A program made the translations under genes and the position numbers. This document shows, piece after piece, positions 21,940 to 32,370 of a stretch of 64,000 bases of DNA; positions within the stretch are counted from its first letter, which is position 1, and each line of letters starts with the position of its first letter. The DNA is from Hyposmocoma kahamanoa (taxonomy: Eukaryota; Arthropoda; Insecta; Lepidoptera; Cosmopterigidae). The stretch is taken from NCBI RefSeq assembly GCF_003589595.1, contig NW_020653337.1, positions 4,095,630 to 4,159,629 of the forward strand. Reading direction: 5' to 3'. A model generated the notes under the pieces. The model worked only from the letters and a program-made list of their open reading frames with translations, searched no databases and was not told where the DNA came from.

Positions 21940-22385
21940 TGACAGTCAACCTTTTATATGGCCACCAAATTCCCCAAACTCGCCTCAAAAGCCGTAAAAT
22001 TTTCCTGCACACCACAAAGGCTACGAGTGCCCATCCAACTGTCACTAGGCGTGATTTGTGGAAACGGAAAAATCCCCCACCACCTGGTTTCAACGCACCT
22101 CAAGAGCGACTACTACTAGGTTGCGACCTGCGGTGGCCCGTGTGGAAGTCCTTAAATCGCCTTCGCACTCAGGTAGGACGCTGCAGAGATACGATGTGTA
22201 AATGAGGTTTCAAGGATACTAGTCAAACCCAATGTGACTGCGGTGCCCCAACGCAGTCCATGCAGCACTTACTGTTGTGCCCCTTATGTCCTAATATCTG
22301 TGTGTATACGAGGGAAGATCTCTACGCGGCCACGGACAGCGCAGTCAAAGTAGCAACGTACTATTCAGCGTCAATGAAGTCCTAA
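21940..22385 (+). pseudogene. I/Jockey-type LINE, C-terminal fragment
   Basis: The plus-strand frame has RLKSRKIFLHTT near the start, WPVWKSLNRLRTQVGRCRD in the middle, and after a frame change CDCGAPTQSMQHLLLCPLCP and DLYAATDSAVKVATYY before a stop. The CDCG...QSMQHLL-x-CP-x-CP block is the C-terminal cysteine-rich motif of the same LINE type seen at 15825-17020. Only the last quarter of the protein remains. Confidence 0.8.
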
Positions 22386-22399
22386 AATAAAAGAAGTAT

Positions 22400-23490
22400 C
22401 GACACGGAAGACCTGAATGTAGCGAGGATTTCAAAGCACGAGACGTAGAACAACTTTGCTGCCGAGCGAAACCCACACATTTTCAACTCACTATAGCGAG
22501 GAACATGGTTTTTAAATTAAAAGAAAAGGTTTATCTTCAGATGCGTTCTGAATTTACACCTCATCATTCTTGCTTGTACTTTTATTTTGTGCGATTAATT
22601 GATTATTGAAATTATTTTAGTTCTTCGACGAATTAAAATAATTTAATAAACACACTTAGTTATCATTGTCAGTTTAATGTCTTCAATAATAAGAATAAAA
22701 TATATCAACGGGTTTATATTACATAATTATAAAGTAATGTACAACAAATCGAGTAGTTGAACGTGTCATTATCTTTTTTTTTCATCGAAAGAAAAAGTTA
22801 GGTGCACCACAGTCCATCGTCAAGTTCGAATTTCAAAAACCTTTTCCACGCTAGCATGCAAAAACCGCTTTTGCGCGAGATTTGTAATGAGAAAGATAGT
22901 CTTTTCGTGGTAGTGAGGTGAAAAAAAATTATATTATTTAATGTGTAGTTTATATATATGTATATATAAGCTTCCGAGGCCCCTATCGCCCCTCTAGGAC
23001 TCTTCAGCGGCCACTGGGACTGGGCGGTAGGGATCACTTTGGGAAACTTTGATTTAACCCATACGTATAGTTTACAAACGCCATCTATGTTCCTTTAGAT
23101 AAATTGTTTGCAAGAAGCTGTGTTTATGCAAACAGGGCGCCGTCGTCTATCGTAGTGTGAACATGATGAGATCATATATTTCTAAAATAATGTGCAAAAT
23201 CCTAATGGTAAATTTGTTAAATAATATTGGTATTCTTAACAAGCTTTAATTTTAAAATTAATCGTTGACGAAAACGTAAAGACGTATATTCGACTCCGCA
23301 AATCAGAGGTTGGTCAAAAAGAATGGTAAGAATTGTGTTGATGTTTTTCCTCGCTTTTTTTTGTAACAACCGCGCTTATTACCACGGCTCTGTAACTGAA
23401 TAATAAAGTTACTCTGAATTGCATTAATTTTGTCAGTATTAACGCGATTGTCCGTTTCGGAATAGAAGTTTTAGGTCGAAGTGTAGTTTT
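22400..23490. other. unassigned spacer
   Basis: No recognised domain. A short GC-rich patch at 22970-23035 (AGCGGCCACTGGGAC) stands out from AT-rich surroundings but has no match I can name. Confidence 0.45.
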
Positions 23491-23499
23491 ATTTATCTC

Positions 23500-24665
23500 G
23501 TGATATCTGAGCCTCCTTAGACGACTTAAAATGGCCGGATGGTTCCGCGCCGATATATACGCCGATATTTTCGGTGCACCGCTGGCCGACATTGGGAAGT
23601 TGGGGGCCCAAGTAGCGGGAAATCCACCTGTGAAAGGCGGCCCCGCCACCCAACGAAAAATCCCGGAATGCTCCACCTTGCAGGTTGGCGACCGGAGGGG
23701 AGGACCAGGTGGCCATCTCCGGGGGGGTTCGGGCGTCCCCGCAGTCCCAAGCCGATTGTACCCTCGTGTGGCAGTGTGAGCTTTGTTGCTTGGTTGAATA
23801 CGACGCAGTGCCTCGTTCAACTGCCTTCCTCCTGCCAGTGAATACACTTCCCTAAAACAATAAAATGAAAAACAGAAACGGTAATAAGTTTACACAGCGG
23901 TTGCACGTCCTCCCACTAAAAGTGCACCTCACTAATATCCGAGGTCCACCATCATCTTGAAACCGATAAACCGCAGCTGCTGTTCCTCACCGATACGCAG
24001 ATCAGATATCCGACTGACACGGCGCACCTCAGCTACCCCGGGTATACTCTGGAGTACAGGTTTCTACCTCGTGCTGGAGTCTGTGCGTACGTTCGTGATG
24101 ACATCTGTATCAAGCGTCTCAAAAACCTTAAGGCACCGAGTTTTTCTGTTTTATCAGTTCTGTATCAAGCACAAGTCCGGTCGTGTATGGAGTACTGTTG
24201 CCACCTTTGGGATGGCTCTGCTACATATCAAATGACCACCTTGGATTCAATTGACAAGCGTGCCAAGAGCCTTATAGGTGACTCGAAATTAGTAGAGGCG
24301 AAGCTGCAGAGCCTTGAACACCGCCGAAAAGTTGCCTGTTTATCGGAATTTTACAGGATATATCACGGAGAGTGTGCGATGGAGTTACACGATTTAATTC
24401 CGCCTTCCCCTTTCCATCATCGGGGGACTAGGCGTAGGCTTGGCTTCCACCTATATGTTGTGGATATTCCAAAGATTCGCACGAAGCGTTACGCTTCCAC
24501 ATTTATATGGTGAACGGATATGGAGTGGAATTCCCTGTCTGCAGACTTGTTCCCTGAACGTTATAACTTGGACCTTTTCAAGGCGAGAGTGAATAGGTAT
24601 TATCTAGGTGTCCATCGCCTCCAGTGTCTCCATCGCCACTTTCCATCAGGTGAGATGTAGGTCAA
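23500..24665 (+). pseudogene. CR1-like LINE with large internal deletion
   Basis: A GC-rich leader (23530-23845) precedes an ATG at 23864 that opens a frame containing LPLKVHLTNIRG. One frame over it reads HHHLETDKPQLLFLTDTQI and AHLSYPGYTLEYRFLPRAG, the start of an apurinic-type endonuclease domain. At about 24160 it jumps straight to the end of the reverse transcriptase: MEYCCHLWDGSATYQMT, LDSIDKRAKSLIGDSK, LQSLEHRRKVACLSEFYRIY, LIPPSPFHHRGTRRRLG and WNSLSADLFPERYNLDLFKA. It ends with CACTTTCCATCAGGTGAGAT. The palm domain is wholly absent. The same tail occurs in reverse at 27560-28395. Confidence 0.85.
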
Positions 24666-24798
24666 ATGCACACTTATATTAGAATTAAGAAATATATATA
24701 CATATATACTATAGTTACAGGGTATGTACCTAATGCGATAGTCTAGAAAATATGATTAATATTTACAAATAGTTACCTACTTATTACTTATCTAACTT

Positions 24799-25023
24799 TT
24801 AAGTACAGATAAGTAAATCACCCTTTGTGAATTCACTCACAGGACACGTAAATATGTCCACCTCATTATCTATCAAGTTCATGATCATGTTGCGCGCATG
24901 AGCGGCGGTTCTCTTAACATGTTGGTGCGCGCATACGGCACCACCAGCAGCTGGGGCCGTCATCTTTGTTCCATATACCAGTGGCCATAGCATGGCAGTA
25001 TTATGTGTGATGAATCTACCCAT
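24799..25023 (-). CDS. short open frame, unrecognised
   Basis: 75 codons from an ATG, with GC-richer codons than the flanks, including GTKMTAPAAGGAVCAHQH and NMIMNLIDNEVDIFTCPVSE. No family recognised, no signal peptide and no membrane segment. It could be an exon or a remnant of an unknown mobile element. The neighbouring LINE tail ends at about 24665 and a plus-strand frame begins at 25137. Low confidence that it is a gene. Confidence 0.2.
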   Translation of the reverse strand: MGRFITHNTAMLWPLVYGTKMTAPAAGGAVCAHQHVKRTAAHARNMIMNLIDNEVDIFTCPVSEFTKGDLLICT

Positions 25024-25136
25024 GACAATGTTTATTTCAGTTGATAAAGCTAAGTTTGCTTATTTGGTAATGAACTATTCTTATACATTTTGAAGAACAA
25101 GGACAACGATATGAAATTGCGTATATAGCTTTATCC

Positions 25137-25493
25137 TTGTCGTTTAATCATCGCCGCAGAAACGATGCAACAAAAAATTACGAGTTTGTAATTTCTGGTT
25201 TTACGTATTTGATACTGATACTTGTATCAGTTATTATTCGCGTACTTCCAATTTCTCCTATGTATAGAATTGTATTAAAAATGTTCTCCTCACCTTTTTG
25301 TAATAATTTATATATTATATCAATTTGTTTGTTTTTATTATTTCTTTACAACTCATTTGTCGCGCTCAATTTTTGCGTTGATAAAAATAACTATGCAGAA
25401 CTTTCAAGATGTTTTAAAACCAGCTATGTCCTTGCAGCCCTGTTTGGCGCTGTGTTAATTTTTTGCAGTCAATGGTCGCGGCCCTCGCGATGA
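25137..25493 (+). CDS. possible small multi-pass membrane protein
   Basis: 119 codons including the stop. After a charged N-terminus (about 1-15) there are three hydrophobic stretches: about 18-36 (FVISGFTYLILILVSVII), about 57-75 (LYIISICLFLLFLYNSFVAL) and about 94-110 (YVLAALFGAVLIFCSQW). A polar segment with several cysteines separates the last two. It may start from the first ATG or be an exon. No family was recognised. AT-rich DNA easily yields hydrophobic codons, so this may be chance; the length and three spaced segments are the only support. Confidence 0.25.
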   Translation: MSFNHRRRNDATKNYEFVISGFTYLILILVSVIIRVLPISPMYRIVLKMFSSPFCNNLYIISICLFLLFLYNSFVALNFCVDKNNYAELSRCFKTSYVLAALFGAVLIFCSQWSRPSR

Positions 25494-25499
25494 CATAAA

Positions 25500-26020
25500 A
25501 GATGACATCACGGTGCTCGCCATGTTAGCTATTGTGATAAATGTATGAATGTAATGAATTTTAGAGTTAAACGTGGATATAATAGCTTTAGCGAGACGGT
25601 ATATTAGGGGTGCTGTTTGGCACTCTAAAATTTTTGTGGCTTAGTAATTATTATAAAAATTGTGTCTTTAGGGAGTTGCACTCTTAGTGTGTGTAATAAG
25701 ACCACATCTCCAAAACGAAACACTTTTCAGATCTGAAAACAATAGCTTCATTTCCAATATATTTTGGACGTAACTTTGGACGAAAATTAATCATTGACAC
25801 CAGAACACATGAAGATGATTGCGGGCAGGTGTGAAGGGAAATATTGGAAACTACGCAAGGGTTGACATAATACGGATAGTGGTTTCGGAATATTTGTAGG
25901 GCAGGTGTGAAAGGAAAATATGGAGGGAAAATATTGGCAGTTCCATTGGCGTGTGTATTAATATCTGGAAGTAATGGTTTTGCAATAGTGATATTGTGTC
26001 CTTTTTCCTTATAAATAAAT
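25500..26020. other. unassigned spacer
   Basis: No motif recognised. GGAAAATATTGG-like words repeat at about 25838, 25915 and 25926. Confidence 0.4.
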
Positions 26021-26021
26021 A

Positions 26022-26102
26022 ATTAATTGCTAAGCGCACCTTTAGTATTTATACTTATAGGTGGCAGCAGTATTTATACTAAAGGTGCGCTTAGCAATTA
26101 AT
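26022..26102. repeat. long near-perfect hairpin
   Basis: The left arm 26022-26054 and right arm 26070-26102 (33 bases each) are inverse copies with only a few mismatches near the loop. Shared words are AATTGCTAAGCGCACC and GGTGCGCTTAGCAATT. The 15-base loop contains GGTGGCAGCA. No coding frame. It could be a transposon palindrome or an inverted duplication. Confidence 0.85.
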
Positions 26103-26119
26103 ATTATAATAAGCCCACA

Positions 26120-26240
26120 TCTGTAAGAGCTCCTTGTGAAAGAGTTCGTCTGGGGAAGTGTTAGGTAAAGTGGCAACCTATTTCTGCCGCCAAGCGGTAA
26201 TCTGAGTTTTATTGCGTCCCGGTTTTGAACGGTAAGCGCG
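26120..26240 (+). repeat. R3 dispersed repeat, copy 4 (5' half)
   Basis: Begins AAGAGCTCCTTGTGAAAGAG and includes TTTCTGCCGCCAAGCGGTAA and CCCGGTTTTGAACGGTAAG, then stops. The A-rich end is missing. Confidence 0.75.
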
Positions 26241-26610
26241 TTGGCTGGCGCACCAATTCGTATTGTTTCCGAATCCGAGACCATACAAATTTAGAAAAAA
26301 ACTGAAACCCACTTCGGATGTTGCTTGTGCACTAAGTCACTGTCATGTAAGCCAATGTCATTTTTTGAACTTTTTAAAATTGTAGCCGGCGACGAACGTG
26401 TTAAAATTGACATCGAATAGTAGACGTGTTTATTGTTGTGTTTGTGGTAGTTTGAACACGAGTACCTCGAATTCAGAATCGTAATCACTACGTAAGTACC
26501 TATTGCATTTAAGAAAGGTTATTTCAATACAGCACGATACTATAATTAGTATACTGCGATGACTACCTTAATTATTTTAAATTATGTGTATTTATTTTAT
26601 CTTTTTATAC

Positions 26611-26854
26611 AGTTGGAACATTGACTTACAAATAAATGGACGACGGGTCTAATACAAAAACCACGAAAAAAATGTCCCAAGTCAACCTATTCGAAATTTA
26701 AATTGTAATGTCATCGCAGTATCGCGCTGTCAGTAGAACAAATGAAGACTAAAGCGGAGTGTCGCGCTCTGTATACGATATTAGCGCCTTAAAAGTGCGG
26801 ACACTTTTTAGCGCGGACCCGACGTCCATATAATTGTAAGTCAATGAGTTGGAA
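26611..26854. mobile_element. hAT-type MITE with perfect 8 bp target duplication
   Basis: Element 26619-26846 (228 bp). Its ends are about 31 bp inverted repeats: the left begins CATTGACTTACAA and the right ends TTGTAAGTCAATG, with GGACG-x-CGGGTC inside each. The 8 bp AGTTGGAA lies at both 26611-26618 and 26847-26854. An 8 bp duplication and CA...TG ends point to the hAT superfamily. No coding capacity, so it would depend on a transposase encoded elsewhere. The intact duplication suggests fairly recent insertion. Confidence 0.85.
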
Positions 26855-26892
26855 TAATATTTTAATGTTTTTGATATTATTAATAATACCAA

Positions 26893-27060
26893 GATCGAAC
26901 ATTAAGAAAAAATCTTTCGATCCGGTTGGATTCAAACCAGCGTCTTCCAGCAAATCGTGGCAGACGTTATGCCAATTAAGCCATGGAACTAACTAGCGGA
27001 CCTTGTGAATTTTTCTATGTGCTTGTTGCACAATCCTTGTTCTTGGTTTTTAACGATTCT
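26893..27060 (-). mobile_element. tRNA-derived SINE, family B, copy 1
   Basis: On the minus strand it has the A-box-like CTTAATTGGCATAACG and the B-box-like TGGTTTGAATCCAACCGG, then GATCGAAAGA. The same head recurs at 46010, 56800 and 60655 with a shared 5' leader containing AAGCAC(A/T)TAGAA. Confidence 0.7.
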
Positions 27061-27224
27061 CATGCCGTAGCACCATTTGTGAGAAATCTAGTTCTTCACT
27101 CAGCCATGTACCGTTACAGCTACCAGCAGCTGACTAGAGATGTCGCTTTAATAAATGTAATTTTTATTGAATGTCTTTGATATTGTTTTTGAATATATAC
27201 TTTTCTCCTTTAATAATTTCTCCT

Positions 27225-27555
27225 TTCCATCAGCGGACCACCCGTGCCGGACTGCGTTGCCACAGTTGGACGGTCAGTTCAATACCGTCCCGCACTAAAA
27301 AATTTGGCAATTCGTTCTTATGCCGAACCATCAAATTGTGGAACCAACTCCCGGCGCATGTATTCCCTCCCCTCTATAACATCGGGTCCTTCAAACGTAG
27401 TGTGAAGAAGCATTTGGCCAGACCGGCAAAATGATAGTGACGGAGTGAAGATATTTGTGTTTTCCATCCGTTACTCTCATCTCTGGACTGTATTCGCACT
27501 TTCCATCAGGCGCGGTGCAGTCATTTTGCCGAGTCACAATAAAAAAAAAAAAAAA
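27225..27555 (+). pseudogene. LINE reverse transcriptase 3' end with poly(A) tail
   Basis: The frame ends TRAGLRCHSWTVSSIPSRTK, KFGNSFLCRTIKLWNQLPAH, VFPPLYNIGSFKRSVKKHLA, a LINE C-terminus of CR1/Jockey type. A short 3' region follows with TTTCCATCAGGCGCGGTGC, and a poly(A) run at about 27541-27557. It lies tail-to-tail with the next LINE. All catalytic parts are missing through 5' truncation. Confidence 0.85.
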
Positions 27556-27559
27556 AATA

Positions 27560-28395
27560 AACTATTTGTATTATTTTTTTTTTGTATAAAAAAATAAGTG
27601 CGTATTTGACCTCCATCTCACCTGATGGAAAGTGACGATGAGGTCGAGGATGTAGCATGCACACCTAATTTGTACCTAATTACTTTCGCTTTGAAAAGGT
27701 CCAAGTTGTACCGTTCGGGGAATAAGTCTGGAGGGAGGGAATTCCATTCCCTAGCTGCTCGCCATATAAATGTGGAAATGAAATGCTTTGTGTGAATCCG
27801 GGGAATATCCACAACATAGGGGTGGAACACCAGTCTTCGTGTAGTCCCAAGATGGTGGAAAGGGGAAGGCGGAATCAACTTATGCAATTCCATCGCACAC
27901 TCTCCGTAATATATCTCGTACAATACCGGTAAGCTGGCAACTCTACGGCGGTGTTCAAGGCTCTGCTAATTCCGAGTCACCTATAAGCCTCTTAGCACGC
28001 TTGTCTATTGAATCCAAGGTGGCCAGTTGGCATTTAGCAGAGCCACCCCATAGGTGGCAGCAGTTCTCCGTACACGACCGGACTTATGCATGGTACAGCT
28101 TTTTTGAAACTACTGTCGCGGTGTGAAGTAACGCCTCACCTTGGAAAGGATGTCAAGCGTCCTGGCTGCATTTTTGGCCATGGATTCAATGTACTTGTCG
28201 CAGTTCAGATTGGAAGACAGGTCCATTCCAAGTAGGTGAAGACGGTCAGCTATCGGGTCAGGTGTCAGGTGAAAGGGACTCCGTTTAGTGGAGAAAAGAC
28301 GTGCCTGCGTATTGGTAGCACTAAATTTGACAATATTGCCATCGCCCCAATCGGAGACTGCTTTAAGTGTAAAATTCAAACAACTAACCATGGAC
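27560..28395 (-). pseudogene. CR1-like LINE 3' fragment, reverse strand
   Basis: The minus strand reads LNFTLKAVSDWGDGNIVKF, NTQARLFSTKRSPFHL, LHLLGMDLSSNLNCDKYIES and LDILSKVRRYFTPRQ (28391-28110). After disruptions it continues with YYGECAMELHKLIPPSPFHH, WNSLPPDLFPERYNLDLFKA and the tail CACTTTCCATCAGGTGAGAT. It is the same family as 23500-24665 and covers the end of the palm, thumb and C-terminus. Frameshifts near 27925-28110 inactivate it. Confidence 0.85.
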
Positions 28396-29639
28396 TCTCG
28401 ACAACACTGGATTTTTTCTCCACGCCCGACCTCGGAAGAGTAGCCTTCTTAAGGGCACTCAAATCGAACGTTCACTCAAGAAATCCAAAATCCAATTGTA
28501 AAGGTCAATGGGAAGCCCATAAGAAGGAAGCTTGCTTAAATATTGTGAGCGTAAGCCCGTTATTTTAGTTATCGTGTCCTGTATTTAGGTCTGCATGAAG
28601 AAATATCTTTTAGAAGTAAGCAGAACCATTTGTTGGTGTTTTCCTTAAATAAATTATGTTTACACCCTTTAGGTACAACTAAAATTATAATGTAACTACC
28701 CTAAGCTCCAAGCGAGTGTAGATATTTACGTGCCGAACAGGCGGAAGTTGTCTTGATCTTTTTATATTACGAAAAAACTACGAAAAAGTCGCCATTTAAG
28801 GACTAGGTAAGCATTGACCATCGAGAACATAACCAGAAATAGAGACGAAATGTCATTTAATTTGTTTGAAAAATATTCTGCCAAATCATTACGGTGACAA
28901 ATGCGCTCCGGTTGGCAAGCCCAAATTCGAAAATGGACCAGTTTTACTTGAGCTTTGCTATAATGGACGACAATTGAAAAAATAACTATATATTTAATAT
29001 TTAATTACCGATGGAATGTGATTCTGTTTGTTTTGTAATTAAATGTTTTGCTCACACCACCAAATGGTACAGCCCCCATTGTTAGAGATATTATCTTTAT
29101 TACAATAAATACAGAATATTTTTGGAATATACGGAGACGCACACACAGGTCAGTTGTTGATGCTGAACAATTTCAGTTTTCTAATTTGTGATTTCAGCGC
29201 AAACGAGAGCTGATGTTTAAAAGTGATATTATTTCTTTGCCTGATGAGCTGCCAGGGATCGATGGCCCTCTCTCTATTTCTGTTATGTACTCGATGGCAC
29301 TGGCATAAGTACACAGGTACTGCAACATAAAAGTTTGTAAATGCAGCAAGTCGTTTCGGTTTGTTACAATAATCACAGAAAAATATCCCCACACAATTCG
29401 TTTAAAAGCGATACCAACAACGAGTAATTCAATAACAATCTCGGCTAACCATCATGGGATAAACAAACGGACAATTTTAAAATGCACCCAAACGCGAAGT
29501 TTGTCTTGCGAACGGCAAACAAAATTCAATCTCGAACTAGCCGTTTCCATGCAAAGCGCTGCGATTTAACTGGTCAGGGTTGTCACATTGACAAAAAAAT
29601 TTTTTATAAACAATTAAAACAAGTGGCAATAAATAAAAA
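28396..29639. other. unassigned stretch
   Basis: 28396-28580 may still be LINE sequence but I cannot confirm this. 29150-29400 has overlapping minus-strand frames of 66-80 codons without a recognised domain. The remainder is AT-rich. Confidence 0.35.
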
Positions 29640-29927
29640 AATTGACTTCGTAATCACACTGACGCTTTATTACATAGTAATATAATTACAACAATTTAAT
29701 ATGTAATGATATGATTTGGATGTGCTATCGGGCAGAGTTTCCCCTTAATATGTGATTCGTACTTAATCTAACTGAAAAATAAGCTCGCAGGCCTATATAA
29801 TCTTTCCCTCTCCGGGGCATAATATGGCAGTGACACCGGGGAGGAGTGGTGGCACGGCTTATGGCTTGGCGTTGGCTGGCTAGTTCGGCTGGCATGGCGC
29901 TGCGATCGGCAGAGGCGTGGCGTAACA
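29640..29927 (-). repeat. probable Gypsy 3' LTR
   Basis: On the minus strand, downstream of the integrase, the sequence TGTTACGCCACGCC begins at 29927. It looks like an LTR start (TG...). About 130 bases on is a TATA-like TTATATAGGC (29791-29800), and an AATAAA signal lies at 29666-29671. Promoter plus polyadenylation signal in this order fits an LTR. The inner end and a matching 5' LTR were not found, so the 3' boundary is a guess. Confidence 0.45.
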
Positions 29928-30029
29928 CTCGGCCGTCCTGAAACAATGATTGCCCCCGCAATGGTAATTGATAGATGATAATTGTCGAATTAGCTCTCTA
30001 AATCTTCAGTTTCGAGTTGTTCATCAGAA

Positions 30030-30639
30030 CTACTGGCACTGACACACAGGGACCGCGGTTCTATAAGGTCGCAAGGAATCAGCTGCAACTAGGCCTGTAA
30101 AGACCTTGTAACCTCTGAAACCCTTAACGCTACGGATCCTATATCTGCCATTGTCAATCACCTTTCCTACAATATAGGGGCCAGAGTAGATATCATCTGG
30201 CTTAGTATTTACTTTTGCTGCACTGCTAGTCGGAGCTTGCTTCCATGGAACCAAGTCACATTGAACTGGACACAAGCTTTTTTTACGTCTAACCTCCACT
30301 GGCTTACTAGGCTTATCAATGGTGGATTTAAACGTGGCTTAGAATCTCGCGCAAATATCAAGTCAAAAGGTTTGTGTGTAGAACTCTTATTATAGGTATT
30401 ATTTATTCCCAAAGGGAGATCAGGTAAGCAATTAGCCCAATTATAAGCAGCTTTCAAAATTCCTACTAGTGAAAGCCTTCGCGTGATCGCTCACAAGTTT
30501 ATCTGGGTACCCAAATAAACTAAATACCTTTTTAAGGAGTTTAATAGATCTCTATAATATAATATAGGAGTCTATAGAGTTAACTGTACGGGAAGGCTTG
30601 GCAATTACAAACTTCGAAAATGAATCTGTAAGCACTAGC
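30030..30639 (-). pseudogene. Gypsy-type integrase, C-terminal part
   Basis: Read from 30639, the minus strand has MLVLTDSFSKFVIAKPSRT, GYPDKLVSDHAKAFTSRNF (with the second catalytic aspartate), LPLGINNTYNKSSTHKPFDL and SGPYIVGKVIDNGRYRI ending FRGYKVFTGLVAADSLRP. This is the core and C-terminal end of an LTR-retrotransposon integrase, which joins retroelement DNA to the chromosome. A stop near 30555 and a frameshift near 30300 inactivate it. Its N-terminal part is at 33640-33890, beyond the LINE. Confidence 0.85.
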
Positions 30640-30646
30640 ATGTATT
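30640..30646. repeat. target site duplication, 3' side of LINE
   Basis: ATGTATT, identical to 33622-33628 on the other side of the LINE. Confidence 0.85.
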
Positions 30647-30742
30647 AATAATATAATAATAAATTTCTTTATTTCGGACTAAGTCCATAAGGGTTAGTAA
30701 CAAAACACTTAAAAATAGGGTTAGTATTACAAATTGCTTATT

Positions 30743-31852
30743 TTACAATTTATTATTATAGGCCACAAAACCAATGTGCATCCTAGACCAGTGATATAGG
30801 AAACAACCCTGTACATGGTTTGCAATTATACTCAGGAGGCTGTTATCGCCGCCCCGAATCCTGCGCAACAAAGAAGCCGCCCTTTTTCGCATGATAGCTG
30901 AAAAGCCATCTAAGCGAGACACGGCGAACATTCCCGATGCACTGTAAAATCGAGGCAGCTTCAACAGCATCCTGAATAAATTATTGTACAACACACGAAG
31001 GGAGCTTAGAGCTTTTTGGGTGTAATTGACCCATAGGCTACATGTATAAAATGACTGACAGTACGCCTTGAACAACATAAGTTTGACGTCGTCAGTACAC
31101 CTAGCAAACCTACGAGCCAACATGTTGCCCCTCACTGCTAGCGCCCTACGCTCCCTTTCAATATCTAAATCGTCCTTTAAAGTCTCAGAGACCCAGTGCC
31201 CTAGGTACTTAAATTCGGTGACTCTTTTAAGAGGAGTGCCCCACAGAGTAACTTCGGGCACAGTGCTATAGGTTTTGCTACCTGATTTAAAAACTAGCAA
31301 CTCACTTTTACTCGCGTTGTACCCAAGACCATGAGCCCCTGCATATTTTGTACATATGCCTAACAATTTCCGAAGAGCACTTATTGAGGGACTCAGAAAT
31401 ACCATGTCATCCGCGTAACTAATATTATTCACCATTATTCCATCTATCGAGCATCCGACCTTGGTGTTGCTAAGCTCATCAATTAAACGATTCATGTAAA
31501 GGTTGAAGAGACTTGGCGAACTTAACCCACCTTGTCTCACTCCACACTCTAACCTGTACATGCTCGATATCGAGCCTCCCCATTTTACAAAATTATTCTG
31601 GTTACAGTACCAATACTTAAATAGACCTATAAACTCTCTTGGAAGACTGGTCTCCTCCTGCATCATTGTCTATAACCTGTCATACGATACAAGATCGAAA
31701 GCTTTGGACAGGTCAAGGAAACAAGCATAGATTGGAGTCTTCTTAGAGGTATAATACTGGACAGTGTGCTTGAGGCAAAGGATAGCAGCTTCTGTAGATA
31801 GACCTGGTCTAAACCCAAATTGTGCATCATATAACTTCAGATGCCTCCTCAA
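30743..31852 (-). pseudogene. LINE reverse transcriptase, palm and C-terminus
   Basis: 31852-31670 has DAQFGFRPGLSTEAAIL and FLDLSKAFDLVSYDRL, ending at one stop codon. The same frame continues at 31666 with RQGGLSSPSLFNLYMNRLID, SYADDMVFLSPS (catalytic YADD), LGYNASKSELLVFKSG, YLGHWVSETL and a C-terminus with LPRFYSASGMFAVSRLDGF. All main reverse transcriptase motifs are visible. The stop at 31667-31669 separates the FxD and YADD halves, so the enzyme cannot be made whole from this copy without read-through. Confidence 0.9.
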
Positions 31853-31860
31853 GTGCTTGT

Positions 31861-32343
31861 CTACTGCAAACTGTCCAGTACCTTCCCAATGATAGTAGCC
31901 AAGGATATAGGTCTATAGTTTTTAAGGCAAGAAATGTCTCCCGTCCTGTTCTTCACTACATGCACTATAACTGTTTTCATAAGTTCCTGAGGCAAGTATG
32001 AGTGGCTGACGCACCGCGTGAAAAACAGGGCGAGTACACTGTGTAGGTTTTCACTACCGTACTTCAAATGCTCCACACTGAGCGAGTCGTGACCCGGCGA
32101 CCTGTCGCGTGTCAGGCCCCTAATGGCGGCTGCAACTTCTTTCGCAGAAAAATGTACATGCGGCTGCCCGTTTACTTCGCCATCAAGGAACTGACCCACC
32201 GCTGGCCCCAGAGGTGACTTTAACTCAAAATGAGTTTTAAATAATTCCGCAATCTGGACAGGCTCGCACACATCCTCAGTACTGACAGGTTTCCAAAAAT
32301 CTGAAAACTTTTTACTTGAATGGAGAGACGCTAATAAATCCAT
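31861..32343 (-). pseudogene. LINE reverse transcriptase, N-terminal part
   Basis: Contains FSAKEVAAAIRGLTRDRSPG, HDSLSVEHLKYG and NYRPISLATIIGKVLDSL, the fingers region preceding the FGFRPG block. It is in frame with the endonuclease segment upstream, separated by a single TGA at 32371-32373. It is shifted relative to the next segment, so at least one indel lies near 31855-31880. Confidence 0.88.
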
Positions 32344-32370
32344 ACGTATTTGGTTTTTATTGTCTTGGCA

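Noticed and set aside
22798..23037. 79-codon minus-strand frame
   Set aside because: No recognised domain; only a short GC-rich patch stands out.
23314..23847. 177-codon minus-strand frame and several overlapping frames
   Set aside because: They lie in the GC-rich leader just upstream of a LINE start codon; proline/arginine-rich composition and mutual overlap suggest low-stop DNA, not genes.
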